Of a stretch of DNA of 64,000 bases, positions 1 to 8,500 are shown one piece after another. The position numbers were made by a program, and so were the translations under genes. This DNA is from Chloroflexus aggregans DSM 9485 (lineage in GTDB: Bacteria; Chloroflexota; Chloroflexia; Chloroflexales; Chloroflexaceae): the NCBI RefSeq assembly GCF_000021945.1, contig NC_011831.1:1563353-1627352 (forward strand), in the 5' to 3' direction. The notes under the pieces were generated by a model. The model searched no databases and was not told the DNA's origin. It was given only the letters and a program-made list of their open reading frames with translations. Position 1 is the first letter of the stretch. The number at the start of each line of letters is the position of its first letter.

Positions 1-406
1 AGGCCAACGCCGTCTCGGCGCGCGGTACTGGCGGCGCTGCCGCTTCGGCTTCAGCCAAGCGGTCGCCGAGAGCTTTGAGCAGCGAATACTGCACCCCCAG
101 TGGCGCGCCGTAGTGGATGGTGAGTTCGGGCCAGCGTGCGCGCGCCTCGCGCAACGCGACCGGAATATCGTTCTTTTGGTGGCCAGCCGCGCCGAGCAAG
201 AGCGGCAATGCGACGATGCGCTGATAACCGGCGCGAGCGCAGGCATCTATCGCTTGCCCGATCGACGGATCGGCCAATTCAAGAAAACATGGCTGCACAA
301 ACAGACCGAAGCGTTCTTGTACCAACGCCGCCAACTGATGGTATTCGGCGATACCGGCAGCATCGTCGGTACCATGACCGATGAGTAACAGAGCCGTGTC
401 ATTCAT
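1..406 (-). CDS. cbiX: Sirohydrochlorin cobaltochelatase CbiX-like (3' end cut by window edge)
   Basis: The reading frame is open from an ATG at 404-406 to base 1, giving about 135 residues without the C-terminus. The N-terminus reads MNDTALLLIGHGT, followed by a segment rich in small residues containing LPLLLGAAGHQKNDIP. These are the two histidine regions (HG near residue 11, GHxxxDIP) that bind metal in CbiX/CbiK/SirB chelatases, which insert Co2+ or Fe2+ into sirohydrochlorin. The start overlaps the cbiB stop as ATGA, so translation is probably coupled. It is the last gene seen in the riboswitch-led cobalamin operon. A CobN-type late chelatase lies in the same operon, so the metal and substrate of this enzyme are not certain. 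Confidence 0.85.
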   Translation of the reverse strand, partial: MNDTALLLIGHGTDDAAGIAEYHQLAALVQERFGLFVQPCFLELADPSIGQAIDACARAGYQRIVALPLLLGAAGHQKNDIPVALREARARWPELTIHYGAPLGVQYSLLKALGDRLAEAEAAAPPVPRAETALA

Positions 407-1344
407 AGCGTAGACCTCTGCTTGACTAAGCGCATCACCGACAAGCCGAGCAAGAAGCCGGTCACGAGAAACATCACCATTCGCCCGATCCGACGAGCTT
501 CTCGGATGAGTGCAGCATCGGCCATACGTGTACCGGTACCGAGTGTGTAGTGCTCACGCTTGGTCAACACCGTATCCAGCGCACCGGCCATTGCAGCCAT
601 CGGCCAACCGGCATTGGGCGAAGCCGTGCGTCGGGCGTCCCGGATTGCTCCAATGAGCGCCTGCCGACCACGGCGGTTGACGATCTGAGCAGCCAGCGCG
701 ATAAGGAGCGCGGTGAGGCGAGCGGGGAGCCAATTGAATAGATCATCGCTCCGTGCTGCCACTTTACCCAAATATTCAAACCGTTCGGTGCGGTAGCCCC
801 ACATCGCGTCGGCAGTGTTGGTGAAGCGGTATATCAACATCGCCGGTAAACCACCAATTAAGAGCGCCGATACCGGTGCAATAACGCTATCGCTTAGATT
901 TTCTGCCAGCGACTCAATAGCGGCACCGGCCACTTCAGCAGTACTCAAATCGTTTGTTTGCCGGCTTACTAAATGCCAACCGAGTAAACGCCGCGCCTCG
1001 ACCAGATCGCCGGTGGCTAACGCCGTCTCGACTGCGGCAACCGCGCGATCGAGACCACGATAGGCCAACAACAGCGACGCCAGCGCCCCCTGCGCCAGCC
1101 AATGGCGCGGTGCGAGCGCGGCAACGCCGCCGAACATCACCCAACCGCCGGCCAGCCACACCGCCCCCCACGCCAACCGCGCCCCCGGCGCAGCCGGCGC
1201 AAGCCGCTCACCCCAGCGCAACCAGCGCCCCATCACCCCGACCGGATGCAGGTAGTTGGGCGGATCGCCAAAAACGGCGTCTATGACTAAGGCTGCTAAC
1301 GCCGCTGCGGCACGTTGTTGGATGAGGTGAGCTATAGGTGGCAT
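403..1344 (-). CDS. cbiB: Adenosylcobinamide-phosphate synthase CbiB/CobD
   Basis: The 313-residue integral membrane protein matches the usual length of CbiB (about 310-320). Family sequences near the N-terminus are visible (DAVFGDPPNYLHPVGVMGRW), followed by several hydrophobic helices, the SRQTNDLSTAEVAGAAIESL region and NTADAMWGYR. CbiB joins aminopropanol or its phosphate to adenosylcobyric acid at the inner membrane, making adenosylcobinamide (phosphate). It lies downstream of the cobalt importer genes, with a gap of about 135 bases after cbiO that holds a half copy of a dispersed TCATTGCGAG repeat (1426-1435). Its stop overlaps the cbiX start. The ATG at 1344 has only a weak ribosome site (AAGAG). 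Confidence 0.93.
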   Translation of the reverse strand: MPPIAHLIQQRAAAALAALVIDAVFGDPPNYLHPVGVMGRWLRWGERLAPAAPGARLAWGAVWLAGGWVMFGGVAALAPRHWLAQGALASLLLAYRGLDRAVAAVETALATGDLVEARRLLGWHLVSRQTNDLSTAEVAGAAIESLAENLSDSVIAPVSALLIGGLPAMLIYRFTNTADAMWGYRTERFEYLGKVAARSDDLFNWLPARLTALLIALAAQIVNRRGRQALIGAIRDARRTASPNAGWPMAAMAGALDTVLTKREHYTLGTGTRMADAALIREARRIGRMVMFLVTGFLLGLSVMRLVKQRSTL

Positions 1345-1479
1345 AGATACTCTTACCGTGAATGATCCATTCTATTCTATTCATTCTTCCCGTATGAGGG
1401 AGAGACTGCTCCGGGCGCTCCGCGCCTCGCAATGACCGCTATCCCCTCGCCCTTTGCGGCACCGGACAGCCGTCCGGCG

Positions 1480-2223
1480 CTACCACCCTTCCCACGCTTC
1501 CGGTGGTGCAATCAGCATCCGCAACTCTGGATCGGCCCATACCTGTGCCGGCGGTGCGACCGCGACGATCCGGCCCTCGTGCAACACCACGACCAGATCG
1601 GCCCAGCGGCGAGCCAACGCCAGATCATGCGTGGCGAGCACCACCGTCCCACCCTCCGCCACCAGCCGGTCGAACACCTGTACCACCTGGTGCCGTGCCC
1701 ACAGATCGAGACCCGCCGTCGCCTCATCGACCAGTAGGCATTGCGGGCGCATGGCCAAGACGCCGGCCAGCGCTACCCGCGCCTTCTGCCCGCCGCTCAA
1801 CGCATGGGTCGGACGGTCGAGCAGATCGGTCACATCACACATCGCCGCCGCGTCGAGCACCGCCTGCCGCGCTGCGGCGGCGCTCAGCCCCAGATTGAGC
1901 GGGCCGAAGCTTATGTCTTGCCAAACGCTCGCGCTAAACAGTTGATCGTCCGGTGACTGCATCACCAAACCGACGTGCCGGCGTAACCGGTGGAGACCAG
2001 ATCGCGAGTAGTCAACCGGCGCGCCATGGAGCCAGACCCGGCCTTGCTGCGGACGAATGATGCCGCTCGCGACGAGCAGCAGCGTGCTCTTGCCGGCGCC
2101 ATTGCGACCCAGCACGACGATGCGCTGGCCGGCAGCAATCGGCAACGACGCCGCCTGCAAGGCCGGGGTTTGGTTGCCCGGAAACCGGTACGACACCGCT
2201 TCCAGCGCCAGCAATGCCGTCAT
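1480..2223 (-). CDS. cbiO: Cobalt ECF transporter ATPase CbiO
   Basis: The protein has 247 residues when started at the ATG at 2223, which overlaps the cbiQ stop in an ATGA. The longer open frame to 2277 adds residues that overlap cbiQ coding and is not preferred. Walker A (GRNGAGKST), Q-loop (VMQSPDDQLF), ABC signature (LSGGQKARVALAG) and Walker B (CLLVDEAT) are all present in order, with a switch histidine in LATHDLALA. The QSPDDQLF stretch is typical of energy-coupling-factor ATPases. With CbiM, CbiN and CbiQ encoded just upstream, it should energise cobalt uptake at the cytoplasmic face of the membrane to feed corrin synthesis. Confidence 0.95.
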   Translation of the reverse strand: MTALLALEAVSYRFPGNQTPALQAASLPIAAGQRIVVLGRNGAGKSTLLLVASGIIRPQQGRVWLHGAPVDYSRSGLHRLRRHVGLVMQSPDDQLFSASVWQDISFGPLNLGLSAAAARQAVLDAAAMCDVTDLLDRPTHALSGGQKARVALAGVLAMRPQCLLVDEATAGLDLWARHQVVQVFDRLVAEGGTVVLATHDLALARRWADLVVVLHEGRIVAVAPPAQVWADPELRMLIAPPEAWEGW

Positions 2224-2993
2224 AGCCACCACCTCGCCGCCACGAGACTCGCCCCGATCAACCCGCCGATCACCCAAAGCTGCCGGTCAACGGTATAGCT
2301 GAGCGGCAACACCCGCAGCTCGCCGGCAAACCCGCGCGCCGTCAACGCTACTTCCAACGCTTGGCTGCGCCGGTAGGCGACGATAAACAACCGGCTGCCC
2401 AGCAGCGCCGAACTGCGCACGGTCGCCCGCCACGAAGCGTACCCCAACCGCACCGTCTGCGCGGTAACCATTTGGTCGAGCGTATCGAGTAAGACAAAGA
2501 GGGCGCGGTAACTGAGCGCCATCACTTCGATCAGCAACGCCGGCACGCGCAACCGGCGCAACAGCTCGATCAGATCGATCAGCGGCGTGGTCAGGATCAG
2601 AAAATTGAGCGCCGCTGCCGAACCGAGCGCGCGGCTGAGCACGTGCAGCGCCGTTTGCAGCGATCCGCCGGTCGCGCTCAGCCAGAGCGGTCCGAACGGA
2701 ATCGCCCACACCGCTGCATCCGGTGGTTCGTTCCCCACACTGACTGCAATCCCGATCACCGACAGCGCGAGGAACACACTCTCAGCCCCAATGACTGCGC
2801 CGGTCACCCGCAGTGGCACCCGCGCATACCACACGGTCACGGCTACCATCCATCCCAACGCGACCCACCCCACCAGCAGTCGATCGAGCGCCAGACAGAG
2901 CAGGAGCGTCATCCCGGCCAGCGCAGCCTTTTGCAACGGATCGACCGCGCGCAACCGGTTGGTGAAGGCATACCGGTCAATGATTCGCAGCAT
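2220..2993 (-). CDS. cbiQ: Cobalt ECF transporter transmembrane component CbiQ
   Basis: This 257-residue hydrophobic protein has about five to six membrane segments. It carries the two short Ala-Arg-Gly-type coupling motifs expected of T components: SRALGSAAALNF around residue 120-130, and ALTARGFAG near residue 222, which contacts the ATPase. It couples CbiO ATP hydrolysis to substrate release by CbiM. It starts at the ATG at 2993, three bases after the cbiN stop, and ends in an ATGA overlap with cbiO, so the four transporter genes form one tight translational unit. Confidence 0.93.
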   Translation of the reverse strand: MLRIIDRYAFTNRLRAVDPLQKAALAGMTLLLCLALDRLLVGWVALGWMVAVTVWYARVPLRVTGAVIGAESVFLALSVIGIAVSVGNEPPDAAVWAIPFGPLWLSATGGSLQTALHVLSRALGSAAALNFLILTTPLIDLIELLRRLRVPALLIEVMALSYRALFVLLDTLDQMVTAQTVRLGYASWRATVRSSALLGSRLFIVAYRRSQALEVALTARGFAGELRVLPLSYTVDRQLWVIGGLIGASLVAARWWL

Positions 2994-2996
2994 GCC

Positions 2997-3296
2997 TCAC
3001 CGATCACGCCGCTGCCGGCGACCGTGCTGCCAGCCAAAGAAGTACCCGATCACGCCCGCCCCGAAACCGGCTTGCAACGCAAACAGCAGGCTCTCGGTCT
3101 CGCTGCCCGGCGGCTCAAACAACGGCGCAAACCACGGCTCGTAGTCAGGCGCAATTTCAACGATGGCGGCTTCGGCGGCAGCATCGGCCCCACCAAACTC
3201 GGTGTCGCGGATCAGCACGATTGGCGCAATGGCCAAGGCGATCACGACCAGCACCAGCGCCACGACCACCGGCCAAGGCAACGGTTTGACATTCAT
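2997..3296 (-). CDS. cbiN: Cobalt transporter accessory subunit CbiN
   Basis: The protein has 99 residues when started at the ATG at 3296, which overlaps the cbiM stop as ATGA. The reading frame is open further upstream, but that part is antiparallel to cbiM coding and is not a plausible N-terminus. Two membrane helices (about residues 8-30 and 72-90) flank an acidic extracytoplasmic loop with [25 protein letters not shown], which matches the CbiN pattern. CbiN sits next to CbiM and assists metal insertion into it. Length, topology and position between cbiM and cbiQ agree. Confidence 0.92.
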   Translation of the reverse strand: MNVKPLPWPVVVALVLVVIALAIAPIVLIRDTEFGGADAAAEAAIVEIAPDYEPWFAPLFEPPGSETESLLFALQAGFGAGVIGYFFGWQHGRRQRRDR

Positions 3297-4033
3297 GCTC
3301 GCACCCCTTTGATCGCTAGCGCCTGCAACTCGGCGGCGGCATTGGTTTGCAACATATTCATGATCAACACGGTCAGAATCCCTTCGCTGATCGCCAATGG
3401 AATCTGGGTCACGGCAAAGATCGCGCCGAACTTGGCGAAGGCAGCGAGGATGCCACCTGCCGGATCGGGAAAGGCCAGCGCCAGTTGGAGCGACGTGACG
3501 ACGTAGGTTGAGAGATCGGCCAGCGCCGCAGCCAAAAAGACCACCAACCAGAATGGCGCCCGCCCGGCCAACCCGCGCCAGATCAGCCACGCCACAAACG
3601 GCCCGACCACCGCCATGCTAAACGCATTCGCGCCGAGCGTGGTCAAGCCGCCATGGGCAATCAGCAAGGCTTGAAACAGCAAGACAATCGAACCGAGCAC
3701 ACTCATCACCCACGGCCCAAACAGGATCGCCCCCAGACCGGTGCCGGTCGGGTGGCTGCTCGACCCGGTGACGCTCGGCAGCTTCAATGCGCTCAGCACA
3801 AAGGTAAAGGCGGCGGCAAAACCAAGCAGCAACCGCACCTCTGGCTTCTCGCGCACCATGCGCTGAAGCTGGCGAAACCCGATCACCCAAAACGGGATCA
3901 TGACCGCAAACCAAACCAATGCCCACAGCGGCGGCAAGAAGCCTTCCATAATGTGCATCGCATACGCCGGTCGAGCTTCAACGGCGATGAGAATTGCCGC
4001 ACCAAGCACCCCGATGAACCAACGATGTTTCAT
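3293..4033 (-). CDS. cbiM: Cobalt ECF transporter substrate-binding membrane protein CbiM
   Basis: This 246-residue protein has seven or so hydrophobic helices. The first 25 residues look like a cleavable signal peptide ending in AYA, immediately followed by [13 protein letters not shown], the conserved N-terminus of mature CbiM/NikM, whose Met-His binds the metal. [22 protein letters not shown] is the second conserved metal-site region (cited here in two parts: [10 protein letters not shown] and [12 protein letters not shown]). It is the S component of the cobalt importer. The ATG at 4033 is preceded by an AGGAGG-like site (4036-4045). It lies 179 bases after cobT, and that gap holds no second riboswitch or terminator that I can see, so cbiM is probably read from the same transcript. 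Confidence 0.94.
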   Translation of the reverse strand: MKHRWFIGVLGAAILIAVEARPAYAMHIMEGFLPPLWALVWFAVMIPFWVIGFRQLQRMVREKPEVRLLLGFAAAFTFVLSALKLPSVTGSSSHPTGTGLGAILFGPWVMSVLGSIVLLFQALLIAHGGLTTLGANAFSMAVVGPFVAWLIWRGLAGRAPFWLVVFLAAALADLSTYVVTSLQLALAFPDPAGGILAAFAKFGAIFAVTQIPLAISEGILTVLIMNMLQTNAAAELQALAIKGVRA

Positions 4034-4212
4034 TACCAGCCTCCTCTTCGGTATTCAGCAACGGCGACCGAACGTGAGATAACGAACAGATAGTTGCCGG
4101 TAGTATCGCTGCGTGCGGTAGACAAATATGCCTCGATACCTTTTCCGCAACCGCAAGAGCAAGAGGGTGAGCGGGAGCAGTCATCACAACTCCCGCTCGT
4201 CCCGACGACGCA

Positions 4213-5274
4213 CTACGCCTCCTTCTTCTCCGACACACCGGCTTCGGCGAAGGTAGCCATCTCATCAAGTACCTTGCAGGCCGCCTGGCAGAGCGACATT
4301 GCCAGCACAGCACCGGTACCTTCACCGAGTCGCATATCGAGATCGAGCAATGGTTTCAAATCGAGACGGTCGAATACCGCCGCATGGCCACGTTCGACCG
4401 AGCGGTGACCGGCGATCATGTAGTTGACGGCGGCAGGGGCCAGTGTGGCTGCGATCAGAGCCGCCGCCCCTGAAATGAAACCGTCAATCACGACCGGCAC
4501 CCGTCGCGCTGCCGCACCAAGGATAACGCCGGCCAGGCCACCGATCTCCAACCCACCCACTTTCGCCAGCACATCGAGACCATCGCGCGGGTTGGGTTGG
4601 TGCAGCACCAGCGCTCGCTCGATCACGGCAATCTTGCGCGCCAAGCTAGCATCATCAATGCCGGTACCGCGCCCGGTCACTTCCGCCACCGGTCTTCCGG
4701 TAATTGCCGCCACCACCGCACTCGCTGCCGTCGTGTTGGCAATACCCATTTCGCCGGTGGCTAACAGGTCTACTCCACTATCGATCGCCTCGTTAGCACA
4801 AGTAATCCCCACCTCGATGGCCTGCTGTGCAAGATCACGGCTCATCGCCGGCTCCTGGCTAAAATCAGCCGTGCCATAAGCAAGTTTGCGGCTGACCAAT
4901 TCGGGATGGGACGGCAAATCAGCCGCGACGCCAATATCCACTACAATCACCTGCGCCCCTACATGGCGGGCCAGCACATTAATTGCCGCACCACCACGTA
5001 AAAAGTTCAGCACCATTTGCGGCGTCACCTCGGCGGGAAAGGCGCTCACGCCTTGGCGGGCTACCCCGTGATCGGCAGCCATCACGATCACCGCCGGTTT
5101 GGTGAGACGGGGCCGTTCGCGTCCGGTGATACCGGCAATCCGGATCGAGAGTTCCTCTAATCGGCCCAGCGAGCCGGCCGGCTTGGTGAGCATGTCTTGC
5201 CGGCGGCGAGCTGCCGTTGCCGCCTGATCATCCAATGGGCCAATGTGATTGATAGTTTGCGTGAGCAGCGACAT
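4213..5274 (-). CDS. cobT: Nicotinate-nucleotide--dimethylbenzimidazole phosphoribosyltransferase CobT
   Basis: The protein has 353 residues, the normal family length, when started at the ATG at 5274, which is preceded by AAGGAGG at 5277-5285. The open frame extends upstream only because it runs through the 14-bp repeat array, and that extension is not coding. Recognisable segments are KPAGSLGRLEEL, the GEMGIANTTAASA glycine/threonine loop and the C-terminal LGEGTGAVLA carrying the catalytic glutamate. The enzyme makes alpha-ribazole phosphate for the lower ligand of cobalamin. It sits between cobN and cbiM in the cobalamin operon. Confidence 0.95.
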   Translation of the reverse strand: MSLLTQTINHIGPLDDQAATAARRRQDMLTKPAGSLGRLEELSIRIAGITGRERPRLTKPAVIVMAADHGVARQGVSAFPAEVTPQMVLNFLRGGAAINVLARHVGAQVIVVDIGVAADLPSHPELVSRKLAYGTADFSQEPAMSRDLAQQAIEVGITCANEAIDSGVDLLATGEMGIANTTAASAVVAAITGRPVAEVTGRGTGIDDASLARKIAVIERALVLHQPNPRDGLDVLAKVGGLEIGGLAGVILGAAARRVPVVIDGFISGAAALIAATLAPAAVNYMIAGHRSVERGHAAVFDRLDLKPLLDLDMRLGEGTGAVLAMSLCQAACKVLDEMATFAEAGVSEKKEA

Positions 5275-5312
5275 ACAACCTCCTTCATAAACGTATATCC
5301 ACGCGCGACTAG

Positions 5313-5578
5313 AGAGCCGCACCCAAAGAGCCGCACCCGGAGAGCCGCACCCGGAGAGCCGCACCCGGAGAGCCGCATCTGTAGAGCCGCACCCGGAGAG
5401 CCGCACCCGGAGAGCCGCACCCGGAGAGCCGCACCCGGAGAGCCGCACCCGGAGAGCCGCATCTGTAGAGCCGCACCCGGAGAGCCGCACCCGGAGAGCC
5501 GTGCCCGGAGAGCCGCATCTGTAGAGCCGCACCCGGAGAGCCGCACCCGGAGAGCCGCACCCGGAGAGCCGCACGACC
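5313..5578 (-). repeat. Tandem array of nineteen 14-bp units between cobN and cobT
   Basis: The array has nineteen perfect-phase 14-bp units. On the transcribed strand the unit is GTGCGGCTCTCCGG. Most copies are identical, units at 5369, 5453 and 5509 carry an ACAGAT variant, and the one at 5495 carries a single change. The array fills the cobN-cobT gap almost completely. A 14-bp period cannot encode a constant peptide, so the open frames seen across it are artefacts. The first unit after the cobN stop is the 3' arm of a hairpin (5567-5586). Confidence 0.97.
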
Positions 5579-5586
5579 GTGCGGCT
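5567..5586 (-). terminator. GC hairpin directly after the cobN stop codon
   Basis: AGCCGCAC and GTGCGGCT form a perfect 8-bp stem with a four-base loop (5575-5578), starting on the base next to the cobN TAA (5587-5589). There is no T-run, so it may act as an RNA-stabilising or processing hairpin rather than a true terminator. The 3' arm is identical to the core of the 14-bp repeat array. Confidence 0.6.
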
Positions 5587-8500
5587 TTACTGTTGTTCAC
5601 GGAGGGCTTCGCCCTGCGCCAGTACCGCTTCGATAGCTGCCTGCGCTTCCGCCGACGGCGATTGCCACATGCCACGACCAATCGCCTCATTCAACCGTTC
5701 GGCGATCGCTTGCAATGCCCACGGATTGACCTCTTGCAACCATTGCTGTACCTCCTGATCGCGCACGTAACGCTCGGTTACCTGTTCGTACATCCAATCG
5801 GCGAGTACCTGCGCCGTGGCGTCGTAGCCAAACAGGTAATCAACCGTGGCTGCTAATTCAAGACCGCCTTTGTAGCCGTGTCGGCGCATGCTCGCAATCC
5901 ACTTTGGATTGACAACTCGTGCCCGAAACACCCGCCGCGCTTCTTCACGTAAATCACGAGTACGCGGACGGGCAGGGTCACTGCTGTCACCGAAATAACG
6001 GGCGGGGTTACGACCACTAAGCGCGCGGATGGTCGCGATCATACCACCGTGAAATTGGAAGTAATCGTCGCTGTCGAAAATATCGTGTTCGCGGGTGTCT
6101 TGATTTTTGGTAGCGACCTGCACCATACTGAGCGCCGCCGCAAATGCTGCCTCCGCCGGCACGCCTTGCTCAGTTGCGGTGTAGGCATAGCCACCCCACT
6201 TCAGGTACACCCGCGCCAGATCAGCGTCGTTGCTCCAGTTTTGGCCGTCGATCAGTTGTAGCATCCCGGCCCCGTAACTGCCCGGCGGACTGCCAAAGAT
6301 GCGGTAACGCGCTTCGCGTTGGGCAGTGGCCGGATCACTCCCCTGCTCGACTAACGTTTGCTTCATCATCAGCGCATGCTTCCGCGGGAAGTTCAGCTCC
6401 GGCGGTTCGTCTAACTCAATCACCGCTTGCACCGCCTGATCGATCAACTCGATCAAGTGGGGAAAGGCGTCGCGGAAGAAGCCACTGATCCGGCAAACAA
6501 CATCGATCCGCGGACGGCCCAGCTCGGCGAGGGGGATTATCTCAAACCCGGTGACGCGCCGGTTTTCGCGTTGCCAGCGCGGGCGCACGCCGAGCAGCGC
6601 CAAAACTTGCGCCACATCATCGCCGGCAGTTCGGATGAGACTGGTGCCCCAGATACTGATCCCGACGCTCTCGGGGATGGTGCCATATTCACGTTGGTAA
6701 CGCTGCACAAGATCGTTCGCTAAACCTTGACCCGTTTCCCACGCCGCCATACTCGGGACACTGCGCGGATCAAGACTGTAGAAGTTGCGACCGGTAGGCA
6801 ATACATGAGCCATACCGCGCGTCGGCGCACCGCTCGGCCCCGGCGGTACGAACCGGCCGGCCAGTGCGGCGATGAGATGGGCAATTTCGTCGGTAGCACT
6901 TTGGCGTAATTGAGGAACGATCCAGTCACAAGCGTAGCGCAACGCTCCGGTGACCGGCCCGTGATCGCTATGTGCCGGCAACGTCTGTCTAAGAATATCG
7001 GCGATTTTCGTACTATCCCAATCGACAGTATGAAGCCGGCTCAGTATGTACCGGCATAGATCTTCAATATGAGCGATACAATCAGCATTGGTGAGCCATT
7101 GGTCAGCATCTGCTCGCCGTCGGCCCGGCTGGCTCTGCAACGAATGCCAATCTTCATCCAACGCAGCCGCAACGCTGGCCGGCAAGCTCGGTGCGTGGAG
7201 GTTGGGTAAACGGAGCAGGTGGTAGACCAGATCGATCAACTGCTCATTTGCCGGCATCGTACCGAGAATGTGTAACCCATCACGGATCTGCGCGCCGGTC
7301 AGTTCACACAGATAGCCTTCGATGTCTTCGAGTAAATGTGCAACTTCGCGCCCTTCCAATTCGGCCAATACCGTTGGTGTGCCATCTTCGAGCACACTCC
7401 CATCCCAATCGTGGGTATGATCACCGTGATCGGCTTGCAAGATGTAGCGCAGATCGTCGGCCAACTGGCTGCGTTGCAGCACCTCCCAAATCTGGCGCTG
7501 CAAGAGCGGCAGCTTGCTCGGATCGAGCCGCTCCATGCGATAATATTCATCGACCAGTTGCGCTAATTCGGCCAAATCACCGTATGCGCCGGCACTGGTC
7601 ATCGGCGGGGTGAGATGATCGACAATTACGGCATGTGACCGTCGTTTGGCCTGCATCCCTTCGCCGGGATCGTTGATGATGAAGGGGTAGATCAGCGGCA
7701 GATCGGCCAAAAACGGATCGGGAAAACACGCGGCACTCAACCCAATTCCCTTGCCCGGTAACCATTCCAGCGTACCGTGTTTACCGAGATGAATGATCGC
7801 ATCGGCGCGCCACTCATCGCGCAACCAGCGGTAGAGCGCATAGTAGTTGTGTGGCGGCGGCAGGTCGGGCCGGTGGTAGATGGCGTTCGGATCCATATCG
7901 TAGCCGCGCGGCGGTTGCAGCGCGACGAATACATTGCCAAATGCGATTCCGGCCAACGCCACTTCACCACGATGAACGTATGCCTGACCCGGCGGCGGCC
8001 CCCATTGGCGGATCATCGCCGTTTGTAACTCCGCTGGCAATTCATCAAACCAACGCCGGTAGGTCTCGGCAGGTACCCGGTACGCACGGGCAAGTTGCTC
8101 GGTCGTGAGCCACGTCTCATCATACGAGCAACGCTCGATGAGATCGACGATGAGTTGATCGCCGGTTGCCGGCAGATCGGCGACCGTATACCCTTCGGCT
8201 TGCAACGCCGCGAACAGACGCATCAACGATGCCGGTGCATCAAGCCCAACTGCGTTCCCGATCCGCTGTGCCTTGGCGCTGCTGTTGGTTAAGATGATCG
8301 CGATCCGCTTTTGCGCATTCGGTTTGCGCCGCAACTGGGCTAAGCGCCACACGATCCCTGCCAATCGCCTGATCCGTTCGTGGTCGGGAACCGACTGGGC
8401 CGGCATAGCGCCATCTTGCTCTTTAAACGCGACCGGTACCGTGATAATCCGGCCGTCAAGTTCGGGCAACGCAACGTTCATCGCCGTATCGAGCGGCCCT

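Noticed and set aside
4034-4212. A second cobalamin riboswitch or a small gene before cbiM
   Set aside because: None of the conserved B12-element segments is present. The 68-codon frame overlaps cbiM and has no recognisable content.
5157-5690. Frames through the 14-bp array, including an upstream extension of cobT
   Set aside because: The repeat explains them. A good AAGGAGG site marks the cobT start at 5274.
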